Shown piece by piece: positions 9,250 to 20,057 of a stretch of 64,000 nt of DNA. Within the stretch, counting starts at the first letter, position 1; the number at the start of each line of letters is the position of its first letter. Position numbers and translations under genes: made by a program. The notes under the pieces were generated by a model. That model worked only from the letters and a program-made list of their open reading frames with translations, was not told where the DNA came from and made no database searches. The stretch comes from Breoghania sp. (GTDB taxonomy: Bacteria > Pseudomonadota > Alphaproteobacteria > Rhizobiales > Stappiaceae), in contig NZ_JASJAV010000004.1 in NCBI RefSeq assembly GCF_030066895.1, positions 62,001 through 126,000 on the forward strand, written 5' to 3'.

Positions 9250-10444
9250 TTAGTCGGAAAGTTTGGCGATTGCCGCGCAACCGGAACTGATCGTGTCGGC
9301 CTAGGTCGCAAAGGAGAGGCGCAGGAAGCCCGGCATGCCGTAGGACGTGCCGTCCATCACCGCGACGCCCGCCTCGTCGAGCAGGTAGTTGACGAGTTCG
9401 AGATCGCTCGAAATCGCCCCGTTCGGCCCCTTGCGCCCGAGAACCTGACGGATATCGGGGAAGATGTAGAATGCGCCGCCCGGCATGGAGCAGTTCACGC
9501 CGTCGATATCGTTCAGCAGCGACACGATCAGGTCGCGCCGTTCGCGATAGATCTCAACCATCTTCGCCACGGGCTCCTGATCACCGCGAAGGGCGGCGGC
9601 GGCTGCGATCTGCACGAAGGCCGAGGTGCAGGTGGTGGACTGGCGGATCAGCTTGACGATCGCCTTGATGAGGGGCGCGGGACCGGCCGCATAGACGATA
9701 CGCCAGCCGGTCATCGCATAGGCCTTGGACATGCCGTTGACGATCAGGCAACGGTCCTTCATGTCCGACGCGACGGCGACCGGCGTCTTGTTCTGCACGC
9801 CGTCGAAGACGATCTTTTCGTAGATCTCGTCGGTCATGACCGCGACATGCGGATGGCGGGCCAGGACATCCAGAAGTCCCTTCCACTGCGCCTCGCTGAG
9901 AACCGCGCCGCTTGGGTTCGAGGGCGAGTTGATGATCAACCAGCGGGTCTTCGGCGTGATAGCAGCTTCCAGCGCTTCCGGCGTCAGGATGACCTCGGAT
10001 TCGGCGAGGCATTCGATGACGATCGGCGTGGCACCGTTGAGGCGGACGATGTCGGGATAGCTCACCCAGTAGGGAACCGGGATGATGACCTCGTCGCCGG
10101 GCTGAAGGGTCGCTGCGAAAGCCTCGAAGATGATCTGCTTGACGCCGGAGGTTACGACAATCTCGTCGGGCGTGTAGGTGACCGCATTATCGCCCGCTAG
10201 CTTCTCGCAGATGGCCTTGCGCAGATCCAGCTTGCCGGCAGAGCCGGTATAGTGGGTGTCTCCGCTGCGCAGCGCAGCAACACCTGCTTCGATGATCGCG
10301 TCTGGGGTATCCTGATCGGGTTCGCCCAGAGTAAAAATCGAGGATGGTGCGGCCCTGGGCCTGCAATTCAGTAACACGCTGCTTGGCAGTAATACTCGCC
10401 GACGACTTGAGAGTCTGGACTTTCTTAGAAAGCGCGATCGCCAT
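9250..10444 (-). pseudogene. PLP-dependent aspartate-type aminotransferase, N-terminal frameshift and late stop
   Basis: Class I aminotransferase of the aspartate aminotransferase Ib type: TLGEPDQDTPDAI, YTGSAGKLDLRKA, SPSNPSGAV, and the PLP lysine in NGMSKAYAMTGWR. The ATG-led N-terminus (MAIALSKKVQTLKSS) is in a different frame from the body because of an extra T in a T5 run near 10333. At the other end, TAG at 9301-9303 replaces a codon between LSFAT and ADTISSGCAAIAKLSD, and the original TAA lies 17 codons on. Either lesion might be tolerated alone; together they suggest decay. It could have deaminated an amino acid for the same catabolic cluster. Confidence 0.85.
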
Positions 10445-10573
10445 TTTGGGGGAACCTTGATACCTCGAACGAACGAGGCGAAAAGGTAGTCCGGGCTCAT
10501 ATTCAAGAAAAAGAGATGATACCGACTAGCAAAACATTCCGGCATGGTATGATCCTGATGTCCGCTACGTCCG

Positions 10574-11482
10574 TCAGCTCTGGTAGCTGCGATCGAAATA
10601 GGCGCATTCGGCGGCGACTTCCGCAACTTTGTGGATCAGGGAGTGCGGGCGATCTTCGCGGTACATCGCAGCATAGGGCACCGGCGGCAAACGCTCTTCG
10701 GTCGGAATGACCTCCAGCAGGCCCTCATCGACCAGATAGGAGAAACAGCGCGCGGGTAGGTAGCTGACACCGAAGCCTGCAACAAGAAGCCCGAGAAGCG
10801 CGGTCATGCTGTCGGAGGTCATGGCCTCTTGGACCGCAATTCCCTGTGCCTGAAGCCATTTGTTGAACAGAATGCTCGAGCCCGATTTCGTCTCCTGCAT
10901 CAGCATCGGATAATCGGCCAGTTCGCGCAGAGAGCGGGCCTGGCTGGTATCGATCAACCCTTTCTTCGCCATCCAGACATTCTCCACCGCTGCCAGAGGG
11001 AGGGAGAAGAATTCCGGCAGGCGGAAGGCTCCGGGAACGATGATGAGATCAAGCTGATCGTCCTCAAGTGCGGAAAACAGCGTGCGGCTCATTTCGACGG
11101 TCGGTGTGATCTTGAGCGCCGGATAGCGGTCGCGCAGCGTACCGACGAGGCGGGGAAGCTCTGTCATCGCGGTCAATTCGGTCACGCCGAGGCGAAGCAG
11201 GTGAGGGCGGCCGGCATCGCTCTGGCGCACGTCGGCGATCTGATCGTGCAGATCGAGCATCTTTTCGGCAATGGCAAGGAGCTCCTCGCTCTTTGACGAC
11301 AGGCGCGCTCCGCGTTGACTGCGGTCGAAGATCTCGATGCTTGAGGCGCGCTCCAGCTCCTGCATGCGTTTGGAGACCGCCGATTGCGAGGTCGCCAGGC
11401 GTGAAGCCGCGCGCTCGAATGTCCCCAGGCGAGAAATCCAGAACAGGGTTTCGAACTGTTTGAGGGTGATCTGGGTGTTCAT
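10574..11482 (-). CDS. LysR-family transcriptional regulator
   Basis: A 302-residue LysR regulator with the N-terminal winged helix-turn-helix (residues ~5-64; FERAASRLATSQSAVSKRMQELE) and a periplasmic-binding-like effector domain from about residue 92. Length and frame are normal. It is on the same strand as, and just upstream of, the aminotransferase/RraA/pxp/TRAP set and is the likely regulator of that set (inference from position). It remains intact although several of its presumed targets are broken. Confidence 0.88.
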   Translation of the reverse strand: MNTQITLKQFETLFWISRLGTFERAASRLATSQSAVSKRMQELERASSIEIFDRSQRGARLSSKSEELLAIAEKMLDLHDQIADVRQSDAGRPHLLRLGVTELTAMTELPRLVGTLRDRYPALKITPTVEMSRTLFSALEDDQLDLIIVPGAFRLPEFFSLPLAAVENVWMAKKGLIDTSQARSLRELADYPMLMQETKSGSSILFNKWLQAQGIAVQEAMTSDSMTALLGLLVAGFGVSYLPARCFSYLVDEGLLEVIPTEERLPPVPYAAMYREDRPHSLIHKVAEVAAECAYFDRSYQS

Positions 11483-11595
11483 GAGCTTCGCGCCGATTGG
11501 TCAAGTATTCTGCAAATGCATGGATGGCGCATAAATTACATGAGCGCAGCGCCTGTAAAGTCATAAAAACCGAAAGAGAGCTGCTACGCAGATGC

Positions 11596-11614
11596 AATGC
11601 CCCGGAAACCGGGG
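11596..11614. terminator. GC-rich hairpin between the ABC permease and the LysR gene
   Basis: Arms tgccccgg / ccggggca with a three-base loop lie 13 bases past the 3' end of the minus-strand permease. There is no U run on either side, so termination by this hairpin alone is uncertain. Confidence 0.5.
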
Positions 11615-11626
11615 CACGCGTTTTGC

Positions 11627-12508
11627 TCAGTCCTTGCGTTCCAGACGCATGAAGAAGACGACCGTGATCACCAGAACGATCAGCAACAGGATGAAGGCGG
11701 TTGCGTTGCCTTCGTTGAGCGAAAGCCCTTGGAAGGCGCGCTTGTAGGCGAAGAAGGACAGCAGCTCGGTGGAAACGCCCGGCCCGCCTTTCGTCAGAAC
11801 GTAGATCAGGTTGTAGGTCCGGAATTCGTTGATCAGCTGAATGATGATCGCGATGGCCGAGATGGGCCTCAGCAGGGGCAGGGTGATGTACCAGAACTGT
11901 TGAACGGTGCTGGCCCCATCCACTTCCGCGGCTTCGTACGGATCCTTGGGCAGCGACGCCAGTCCCGCCGACAGCAGCAGCACGACGAAGGATGTCTGCT
12001 GCCAGATATCGATGCCCACCATGGTCGACAAAGCAAGATCGGAGCTGCCGAGCCAATCGACGGCGGGCAGACCGGCTCCCACGAGCATCTGGTTGACGAT
12101 GCCGAGGTTGGTCTGAAGCAGCATGCGCCAGATCAGGGCGACGGCGACTGGCGACATGGCCATGGGCAGCGTCAGGATCGCGAAATAGATCGGCTTCAGG
12201 TGAAAGGTCCGGTTGAGCATTAGCGTGATCGCTAGCCCGATGAAGAATTCGCCGACCACGGTCGCGACGGAGTAGCGGATCGTCAGAAAGAGCTAATGCC
12301 AGAAGAGGCTCTCGCTCATGATCGAGAGGAAATTGTCGAGACCGGCGAAGGGCGCGAGATGCGGCTTCAACAGGGTCATGGACGACAGGGAGATCGCCAG
12401 CGCATAGAGGAGCGGAAAGCCCATTGTGATGGCGAGCGCGGAGAGTCCGGGGGCGGCGAAGGCCCAGCCGGTGCGTCTGCGAAGATCCAACGAGCTGAAA
12501 AGAGACAT
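11627..12508 (-). pseudogene. ABC sugar transporter permease (MalF/UgpA type), in-frame amber stop
   Basis: This is a six-helix carbohydrate ABC permease interrupted by TAG at 12293-12295 in the sequence SLFWH-stop-LFLTIRYS; the frame is otherwise unbroken. The EAA loop near the C-terminal half reads DPYEAAEVDGAST, as expected for coupling to the ATPase. Without the stop it would be about 293 residues, a normal size. It is the last gene of the minus-strand ABC cluster and follows the binding-protein gene after a strong hairpin. Confidence 0.85.
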
Positions 12509-12539
12509 GCACGCTCTCCTGCGCGAATAAGGCAAAAGT

Positions 12540-12568
12540 CCCAGGCCCCGCCGATTTCGGGGCCTGGG
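12540..12568 (-). terminator. Strong hairpin between binding-protein and permease genes
   Basis: Eleven-base arms cccaggccccg / cggggcctggg with a 7-base loop begin 19 bases after the binding-protein stop, and on the minus strand are followed by acttttgcc. Such elements commonly make the binding protein more abundant than the permeases by partial termination or mRNA protection. Confidence 0.65.
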
Positions 12569-12586
12569 TCGTTCTTGAAAGACGGA

Positions 12587-13859
12587 TTACTTGGACAGCA
12601 GGTCGTCGAGCCCCTGAGCCACCGCCGAAATGGCGTCTTCAGAGGTTGCGTCGCCGCTGGCGGCCAGCGAGATCTGCGTGCCGAGCACATCTTCATACTG
12701 GGCGGAGTAGGTGAAGATCGGGAAGGACTTGCCGCTTGCCACGATCTTCATGCCGTCGACATAGAAGGGGTACTTATTCAGCACGGCCTCGTCCTCGAAC
12801 ACGTCGGAGTGAACCGGCACATGACCTTCGAGTGCTCGCTTGATGGCGACCTTCTTGCCCTGCACCCAGGAGATGAACTTCCAGGCTGCGTCCTTGTCGG
12901 TATCGGAGACGTTGGCGGGAATGTCCCAGCCCCAGCCGCCGCTTTCACCATGTCCACCGGGCATGACGCCGAGCTTCAGCTTGCCCGCAACCGCCGGGCA
13001 GGTCTTGGGATTGTCGAGCTGCGGCAGCATCCACCAGTAGGTGACCATGGAGAAGGCTTCGCCGGAGCACATCAGGCGATCGTGTTGTTGAGCGTGGCCG
13101 ACAGCGCACTGATCTGGGCTGCGTTCTGGATCGCATCGACATAGAGATCGAGCGTGGTCACGCCCGCATCGCTGTTCAGGACGATATCGTCGCCGTCGAG
13201 ATAATCGCCGCCGGCGGCAAACAGGTAGTTGGAGAATTCCATCGCATTGGGGTCGTCCTTCTGACCCTGCATGGCGGCGCCCGCCACGCCCGCATTGGCT
13301 TTCATGAACTTGGTAAGTTCAACATAGTCGGCCAGCGTCGACGCATCTCCAGCTTCTTGCTGAACTTGGCCTTGTAGGCGTCGGTGAGCTTCTTGTCGGA
13401 GAGAAGGTCGGTGCGATAGATGACGCCCATGGAATAGTTGTACATGGGCAGGATCGGCATGGAGTCCTCGGAGGAGCCGAGCAGGTCCATGGTGGAGGAA
13501 ATGAAGGGCGCCGTGTCGAAGCCCGACTTCTCTACATAAGGGTTCAGGTCCGTCAGCCAGCCTGCTGCCGGGAATTTGCCCGCCCACAGGAAATCGACCG
13601 AAAGCACGTTGTAGTAGCTCTCGCCGGACACGAGCTGGGCCACCAGCTTGTAGTGCATGTCGCCGTAGCCGACCTTTTCGAATTCGACCTTAATGTCGGT
13701 TTCTTTGGTGAATTCCGTCAGCATGCCTTCGATGATGGTCGTCTCCGGCATGTCCTCCATCAGGGCGTGGAGGGTGATGTCCTGCGCATTGACCATGACG
13801 GTGGATGCAAGCAGACCCGCTGCTAGCGCACCGCAGAAGGTGAATTTGTATGTGATCAT
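12587..13859 (-). pseudogene. ABC sugar-binding protein (family 1 extracellular solute-binding), two frameshifts
   Basis: It begins with a Sec signal (ALAAGLLASTVMVNAQ) and reads as an extracellular solute-binding protein of the maltose/glycerol-phosphate class (DIKVEFEKVGYGDMHYKLVAQLVSG; VLSVDFLWAGKFPAAGWL; ISWVQGKKVAIKRA). Frame breaks lie near 13345 (after KAKFSKK) and near 13073 (after LNNTIA, where the native frame resumes at MCSGEAFSMVTYWWM). The joined length of ~420 residues is normal. The substrate cannot be told from the sequence; the neighbouring SDR and FGGY kinase suggest a sugar or sugar alcohol. Confidence 0.82.
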
Positions 13860-13915
13860 ATGGGGCAACCTCTCTGGCAAGGGGATGCGGGGGGCCTTTA
13901 CGGCCAAATCGGCAA

Positions 13916-14715
13916 TCACTTTACGCTGCCGAAGGAGAGCCCCTGGACGAGATAGCGCTGGATAAAGCGCGAAGCGATCATCATGGGCAATATGGCGAGT
14001 GAGACACCGGCGGAGACCTTGGCGATTTCGACGCCGTTGGAGGTTTGAAGCGAGGCGAGCGCGACGGGCACCGTCACCATTCGCCGGCCGCCCAGGATCA
14101 GGGCGAAGAGGAATTCGTTCCACGACAGGATGAAGCCGAGCACGGCCGCCGCCGCAATGCCAGGGGCTGCAACCGGCAACATGACGCGCCAGAAGGCGCC
14201 CCAGGCGGTTGCCCCGTCGGTCATGGCCACTCCGTCGAAATCTGCCGGCACGGCTTCGAAGAAGCCCATGACGATCCATGTGAGGAACGGCAGGTTCAGT
14301 GCCGCATAGACCAGCATCAGGCCGGGCAGCTAATTGGTGAGTCCGATGGTGCGGTAGAACATGAAGGTGGGAAGCGCCAGCGCCACTGGCGGCAGCATCT
14401 GTGTGGCCAGAACCGTGAAACGGCCCGCCCGGCTGCTGGTGCGGAAGCGGGTAAAGGCATGCCCGGTCGTGCAGGTCAGCGGTATGGCTATATGATCATT
14501 GAGCCGACCGCGACGATGATCGAGTTCAGATAGTTCGTGCCGAAATGCTTGGTCGTGAAGAGCGCTATGTAATTTTCGAAGGTCAGGTCCGGCAGGATTT
14601 CGGTGCTGTAGGACAGGTACTCCGGCACCAATCTCGTTCTTACCATCCACGGGATCGGCAGCACCACCACCGCGCAGAAGAAGAGGAGCCCGAGATGGGA
14701 GATGACCTTGCGCAT
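13916..14715 (-). pseudogene. ABC sugar transporter permease (MalG/UgpE type), frameshift and amber stop
   Basis: An inner-membrane permease with N-terminal MRKVISHLGLLFFCAVVV and a later EAA-type loop (GVAMTDGATAWGAFWRVMLP). The frame breaks near 14497 (native reading resumes at HIAIPLTCTTGHAFTRF), and TAG at 14330-14332 interrupts GLTN-stop-LPGLMLVYAALN. After the stop the frame is clean to a TGA. The start codon lies five bases past the ABC ATPase stop, so the genes were tightly coupled. Confidence 0.83.
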
Positions 14716-14719
14716 GTCC

Positions 14720-15829
14720 CTAGCTTTCCTCGCTCGAGTGGCGGGGGTAAGCCCGCGTCGTTTCGGCATCGAAGAGGTGAATTTGCAAGGGGTCGGCGTA
14801 GAGCTGGACCTATGTCCCCGACACGGGGATGAACCGCCGCCCAAGCCGCGTGCTGAATTCCAGGTTGGCGATGTTGAAGACGACGATGTTTCTCCGTCCC
14901 CAGAGCCTCGACTGCGACGATCTCCGCCTCGAAGGCAACGCGACCCGGCCCGTCTTCCTCATGGATCTCTTCAGGGCGAAGCCCCATGAGGAGCTTCCGG
15001 CCGCGCGCTGCCTCGTAGGCCTTGGCCTGGGCCTCGGAGAGCGGGAAACGGCCAAGCGGAGAGGCAATCTGCCATGTGTCGTCCACTTCCTCCAGCGTCG
15101 CATCCAGCAGGTTTATGGCCGGAGAGGCGAGGAACTGAGAGACGAAGGTGTTGACGGGATTGGCGTAGACGTCCAGCGGCTTGCCGACCTGCACAAGGTG
15201 GCCGTCGCGCATGATGCAGATCCGATCGCCCATGGTTATGGGCCTCGACCTGATCGTGGATGACGAAGACAGTGGTGCCTATGAGACGGCGGTGGAGCTT
15301 GATCAGTTCCAGCCGCATTTCGGCGCGCAGCTTCGCATCGAGGTTCGACAGCGGCTCGTCCATAAGGAAGACGTTGGGCTCGCGCACCATCGTCCGGCCG
15401 AGCGCCACGCGCTGACGTTGTCCGCCCGACAAGGCAGCAGGCTTGCGGTTCAGATACGGCGTGAGCCCCAGAATGCCGCTGACGATATCGATCCGTTCAT
15501 TGCGCTTTTCAGGCGCAAGGCCACGCATCTTCAGTCCGAATTCCATGTTCTGGCGAACATTCATATGCGGGTAGAGCGCATAGCTCTGGAACACCACCGC
15601 GACGTTGCGATCGCGCGGTGCGCGTCATGTCCCGATCTCCGATCAGGATACGACCGCTGGTCACGTCTTCCAGACCGGCGATCATCAGCAACGTCGTGGA
15701 CTTTCCGCATCCCGAGGGACCGAGAAAGCAAATGAACTCGCCGTCCTCGATCGTAAGGTCCACGTCCTTGACGCCGTAGACGTCCGGATCGAATGCCTTT
15801 GTGACCGTCTGCAATTGGATGTTTGCCAT
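14720..15829 (-). pseudogene. ABC transporter ATP-binding protein (UgpC/MsmK type), multiple lesions
   Basis: The pieces contain Walker A GPSGCGKST, Q-loop [11 protein letters not shown], signature [13 protein letters not shown], Walker [13 protein letters not shown], the H-loop region FVIHDQ and a C-terminal TOBE/MOP domain (GLRPEEI), as in ATPases of sugar importers. Frame breaks lie near 15628, near 15236 (just after the H-loop) and near 14898. TAG at 14810-14812 sits between FIPVSGT and VQLYADPLQIHLFDAE; the final stop is also TAG. At least four lesions make this gene certainly non-functional as given. Confidence 0.85.
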
Positions 15830-15874
15830 ACGCTTTCCCGATGGGCTCGTCGCGGTGTTTTCTTTGAGAGTAAT

Positions 15875-15914
15875 CGAACATAAACAAACCTTACAAGCTT
15901 ACATTCGAACAAAT
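15875..15914. promoter_or_regulatory. Candidate DeoR operator repeats upstream of the ABC cluster
   Basis: CGAACATAAACAA (15875-15887) and CGAACAAAT (15906-15914) lie in the AT-rich 90-base gap between the SDR gene and the ABC ATPase gene. The same CGAACATTAA core recurs upstream of the SDR gene. Repeats of a GAACA-rich core spaced along a promoter are typical of DeoR-family repressors, and a deoR gene lies in this cluster. Binding is inferred. Confidence 0.45.
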
Positions 15915-15919
15915 GTTGA

Positions 15920-16743
15920 TCAGGTCGTGTAGATGTCGCCCGTGACGTTCAGAGTCTGCCCCATCATGAAGCGGGCCGCTCCCGAACACAGGAAGACGGC
16001 GACGCCCGCCACGTCTTCCGGCGTCTTGATACGGCCGAGCGGCGTCTGATCGATATAGTCCTGAAAGACCTCTTCCGGGGTCATGCCGCGCAGCTTCGCT
16101 TCCCACTGGATCTCGCGATCCTGCATGGACATCTTGACGAGGCCGGGGCACACGGCGTTGACGCGAATTCCCTTCGGCGCGAGCTCGCGGGCGAGCCCCT
16201 GCGTCCAGCAGACGACGGCGAACTTGCTGGCGGAATAATGCGCGAGGAACGGGGCGCCGACCTTGGCGGCCAGCGAGGCGGTGTTCGTGATCACGCCGTG
16301 GCCCTGCTCAAGAAAGTGCCACGCAAAACATTGATTTCAAAGAAAAAAGCCACGAGCGTTGACGTTCATATTCACGAGCGTTGACGTTCATATTGAAGTC
16401 CCAGTCCTCGTCGGTGAGGTCGATTCCGGGACGCATGGTGGATACGCCCGCATTCGCGATCAGGATATCCAGCCCGCCCATCTCCTTGATGGCGGCGGAG
16501 AAGGCGTTCGCCACTGAAGAGCGTTCGCGCACGTCGATTGCCTGAGCATAATGCGTGCCGGGCAGGGCTTCCGCCGCCTTCCTGGCCGCATCCTCGTTGA
16601 GGTTGGCGATCGTGATGGTGACGCCCTGGGCGGCAAGGCCGCGGGCAATTGCGAATCCGATACCGACGGTGCCGCCGGTGACGATGGCCTTCTTGGCCTT
16701 CAAATCGGGATAACTCTGGGCGGGAAGCTTGGTTGGGGGACAT
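15920..16743 (-). pseudogene. Short-chain dehydrogenase/reductase, tandem duplication, stop and frameshift
   Basis: Classical SDR, probably an NAD(P)-dependent polyol or sugar dehydrogenase. It has TGGTVGIG at the dinucleotide site, the NAG element, YSASK with the catalytic Tyr and Lys, and the substrate-loop region VCPGLVK. The original ATG at 16743 follows a good ribosome site (aggagag), but an extra base soon after shifts the frame. A perfect 22-bp tandem duplication at 16351-16394 shifts it again; with one copy removed, a TGA at 16337-16339 still interrupts the conserved NARGFFL...NQ segment. It lies between the ABC cluster and the divergent deoR. Confidence 0.85.
16351..16394. repeat. 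Exact 22-bp tandem duplication inside the SDR gene
   Basis: The unit that starts cacgagcgttgacg and ends ttcatatt is present twice, back to back, without mismatch. On the coding strand this repeats the codons for NMNVNAR in a shifted frame. Removing one copy aligns the N- and C-terminal halves of the SDR. Confidence 0.95.
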
Positions 16744-16778
16744 CAGGTGCTCTCCTTTGCCGCAGTAAGAAAACAAAA

Positions 16779-16794
16779 CGAACATTAAAAACAA
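16779..16794. promoter_or_regulatory. Candidate DeoR operator in the SDR-deoR divergent promoter
   Basis: CGAACATTAAAAACAA matches the CGAACATAAACAA element found downstream of the SDR gene. It sits in the AT-rich region between the divergent SDR and deoR starts, a natural place for repression and autoregulation. This is inferred from motif recurrence only. Confidence 0.45.
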
Positions 16795-16900
16795 CATAAA
16801 TGTTTGATTTTCATGCCTTGTGTCTGTACCGTGAGGGTGAATTGAACACATAGGCAGTGTGCGCCCGAAGCAGCGACCAGACATGGGTAGAGAAATTGCG

Positions 16901-17688
16901 ATGACCTTTTCCGAAAAGGCCAGAACGCTTGCGCAGGTACGGATGAACGAGATTCTCAAGCGCCTGCATTAAGGGCGGCTCGGTCACTGTTGCCGAAATC
17001 GCGCGCGATTTCGGGATCTCGGACATGACAGTGCGTCGGGATTTGACAGAGCTGGAGCGTGAGGGCCTTCTTGAGCGCGTTCATGGCGGCGCGGTGCCGC
17101 CCGCAGGTGGGCCGTTGCAGGTCATCGACGATGTCGAGCCGACGTTCAAGGCGCGTATCGCGGCAAAGGCGACGGAACTGCTTTCGCCCTATCGCACCAT
17201 CGCCATGGATGTGGGCATGAGCACGTTGATGGCCGCTCAGAAGATAACCTCCGCACCGGAGGTTTTGCGTCGCAAGCGGATCTTCACCAACAGCCTGCGC
17301 ATTGCCGAGACGCTCGCAGAAATCTCGGCGGAAGTCTATGTGCCCGGGGGTCGCATACGCGCCGACGAGATGTCCATGAACGGGCCTGTCGCGGTGGAAT
17401 ACTTCTCCCAGTTCTATTTCGAGGTCAGCGTGCTGGGGACGTCCGGCATGGCGAGCGAGGGGGTTCTTCGATTACTCGCTCGAAGAGATCGAAATGAAGC
17501 GCGTCTATATAGAGCGTTCCGCCAAGCGCATCGTCCTGTGCGACTCCTCCAAGTTCCGCCGCATGTCCACTGCCCGCGTCGCCGCTCTTCAGGCGGCCTC
17601 CGTGGTCGTGACCGATGCGCCGCCTCCCGCCGATCTCGCCTCAGCTCTCGCCGCCGCCAATGTCGATGTACAGATTGCTGGCTTCTGA
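16901..17688 (+). pseudogene. DeoR-family transcriptional regulator, two frameshifts
   Basis: DeoR repressor of sugar metabolism: an N-terminal helix-turn-helix (SVTVAEIARDFGISDMTVRRDL), then the sugar-phosphate-binding domain (RIAAKATELLSPYRTIAMDVGMST; IFTNSLRIAETL; LCDSSKF). An extra T near 16970 (after ILKRLH) separates the first ~23 residues from the helix-turn-helix, and an extra G in a G5 run near 17463 separates the body from the C-terminal 65 residues. Such proteins release DNA on binding a phosphorylated sugar made by the cognate kinase, here probably the FGGY kinase. A protein re-initiated at an internal ATG would lack part of the DNA-binding helices. Confidence 0.83.
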
Positions 17689-17739
17689 GCCGGCCCTTTG
17701 AAAGCGTCCTGCCTCTCGCATACCCATAAGGGGAATTCG

Positions 17740-18420
17740 ATGATTTTCGACTTTTTCGGCTCGAAGAAGAAAGCCGTTATAGCTATGGCTCATATCGGAC
17801 CGAGGCATGGGCGGACTGATCGAGGACGCGTCCAAGGACGTCGAGAAGCTGCAGGCTGGCGGAGTCGGTGCGATTTTACGTTCGGTAACGAAAACGATCG
17901 TCCTTACGTCTTCAAGGGGACGCCCGAGAGCATTTTCGCGATGACCGCCGTCGTCATGGCGATCAAGCCGAAGATCTTCACCGGCGTCTTCGCCTCCGAC
18001 ATGGGCATCTGGGAATCCGATTGCGCCTCCGCATCGCGGCTTCGCGCCAATCTCGGCCGCAAGAAGATGAAGATGCTCTTCAACATCAATGCCGAGTTCG
18101 CCCATTCGCTCGATTAGCGTCCGATCGAGCTGCGCGCCAAGAGCGCGGTCTTCTCCTCGCTCGCCGATGCCGTTCTGGTTTCCGGGTCGATCACCGGCCA
18201 GCCGGCCAATCAGTCGGATCTGCGCAAGGTCTGCGAGACCGTGACCGATGTGCCTGTTTTCGCCAACACCGGCGTCAACATCGACAATGTGGCCGACGTC
18301 ATGTCGGTTGCCAGCGGCTGTGTCATCGGCACGCATTTCAAGGTCGACGGCAACACCTGGAACCATGTCGACGAAGCCCGCGTCAAACGGTTCATGGACA
18401 AGGTCGAAGGTCTGCGCTGA
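17740..18420 (+). pseudogene. BtpA/SgcQ family protein, deletions, frameshifts and amber stop
   Basis: The start MIFDFFGSKKKAVIAMAHIGP follows a good aaggggaa ribosome site. Later pieces (GNENDRPYVFKGTPESI, ITGQPANQSDLRKVCETV, GTHFKVDGNTWNHVDEARV) are typical of the BtpA family, TIM-barrel proteins often coded beside sugar kinases. Segments are missing after AHIGP and between AIKPK and IFTGVFASDMGIWE, frame changes occur between 17805 and 17900, and TAG at 18115-18117 interrupts HSLD-stop-RPIELRAK. The joined length is well short of the ~270 residues usual for the family. The family's reaction is not well defined. Confidence 0.8.
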
Positions 18421-18577
18421 GCTGACCTTCACTTCACCGCACGCCGTTCGGAACGACCCCTTTGACATCAGTCCCTGGCCCCGTGCTGGAGAGATTGACG
18501 GGGGAGGGGAGCCCGTTCCGTTTCGGCGTGGTCGGACAAGATGTTCTCTTTTCCGCACTGTTTTGACGGAATCTTCC

Positions 18578-20044
18578 ATGTCGCTTGTCCTCGGCCTCGA
18601 TATCGGCACCACATCGACCATCGGCATTCTGATCGAGTTGCCTGCCCGGGTGCTCGCCACCGCCTCCTTTCCGGTTAACCTGAACTCGCCTCATGCGGGG
18701 TGGGCCGAAGAAGATCCTGAGGAATGGTGGGCGAATGTTTGCCGGATCGTGCCGGAACTCCTGTCGAAGAGCGGGCGCGGCGCGGATGAGATTTCCGCGA
18801 TCGGCGTTTCCGGCATGCTTCCGGCGGTCGTGCTTCTGGATAAGGACGACCGGCTGATTCGCCCCTCGATCCAGCAGAGCGACGGGCGCTGCGGCGTCGA
18901 GATCGATGAGATGCGCGCCGAGATCGATGAGGCAGCGTTTATCAAGCGGGCCGGCAACGGCGTCAATCAGCAGCTCGTCGACGCCAAGATGCGCTGGATC
19001 GCGTGTCATGAGCAGGAAAACCATGCGCGTGTAGCAACCGTCTTCGGATCCTACGACTTCATCAACTGGCGTCTGACCGGCGAGAAGGCGATCGAGCAGA
19101 ACTGGGTGCTTGAAGCCGGGCTCGTGGACGTCAAAGCGACCGTCTCGATCCGGAGCTGGCCTGCATGACGGGTGTCCCGGAAGCCGCCGTTCCGCCGAAG
19201 ATTGGCTCGCACGAGATTCTGGGCAAGGTTACGCCCGAGGCTGCAGCCGCCACGGGACTGGCGGAAGGAACGCCGGTTGTCGGTGGCGCTGCGGACATGA
19301 TCGCCTCCGCGCTCGGGGCCGGCGTTACGAAATCCGGCGACGTCCTTCTGAAGTTCGGCGGTGCCGTCGACATCATGACCGCGACGGATCGGGTCGTGCC
19401 CGATGCGCGGCTCTATCTCGACTATCATCTGATCCCGGGCCTCTACATGCCCAACGGCTGCATGTCGACGGGCGGATCCGTTCTGAACTGGTTTGTGAAA
19501 ACCTTTGCGGTCAATGCCGACACGCGGGGTAAATTGGTCCATGCCTGGCTTGATGAAAAGGCGGCGGAGCGCCCCGCCGGATCGGACGATCTGACGATTT
19601 TGCCCTATTTCCTGGGCGAGAAGACCCCCGCTGCATGATCCATCCGTGTGCGGTGTTATCGAGGGGCTGACCCTGTCACACGATATCGGCCACCTCTGGT
19701 GCGCCGTGTTGGAGGCCTATGCCTATGCCTTGCGGCACCATGTGGAGGTGCTCCGCGACATGGGACATCCGGCGGACCGGTTCTTCGTTTCCGACGGCGG
19801 TTCCCAGAGCCGGGCCTGGATGGGGATCGTTGCCGATGTGATGGGTGCGCCGGTTCAGCGTCTCGGTGGTCATCCCGGCTCCTGTCTGGGCGCGGCCTGG
19901 ACGGCGGCGGTCGGCGTCGGTCTTGCCGACTGGGAAGGCATCGGGGCCTTTGTCAGCGATGCAGGACAGATCGAACCGACGGCTGAGAACATCGCCGCCT
20001 ATGAGCGCGGGTATGCGCGGTTCAGGGAACTTACGAACGACTGA
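18578..20044 (+). pseudogene. FGGY-family carbohydrate kinase, two frameshifts
   Basis: FGGY kinase of the xylulokinase/glycerol-kinase group: N-terminal GLDIGTTSTIGIL (phosphate 1), GGAADMIASALG, and in the last third SDGGSQSRAWMGIVADV with GSCLGAAWTAAVG. Breaks: a one-base loss near 19133 (after GLVDV; native reading continues DRLDPELACMTG) and an extra C in a C5 run near 19630 (native reading LHDPSV). The joined length of ~488 residues is normal. It probably phosphorylated the sugar or sugar alcohol handled by the SDR and ABC importer. Confidence 0.86.
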
Positions 20045-20057
20045 AGGGATTTCATTC

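Noticed and set aside
6478..18117. Reassignment of UAG to an amino acid, suggested by many in-frame TAG codons
   Set aside because: TAG also ends intact genes here (mazG, ntrC, pncC), no intact core gene has an internal TAG, and the genes with TAG usually also carry frameshifts.
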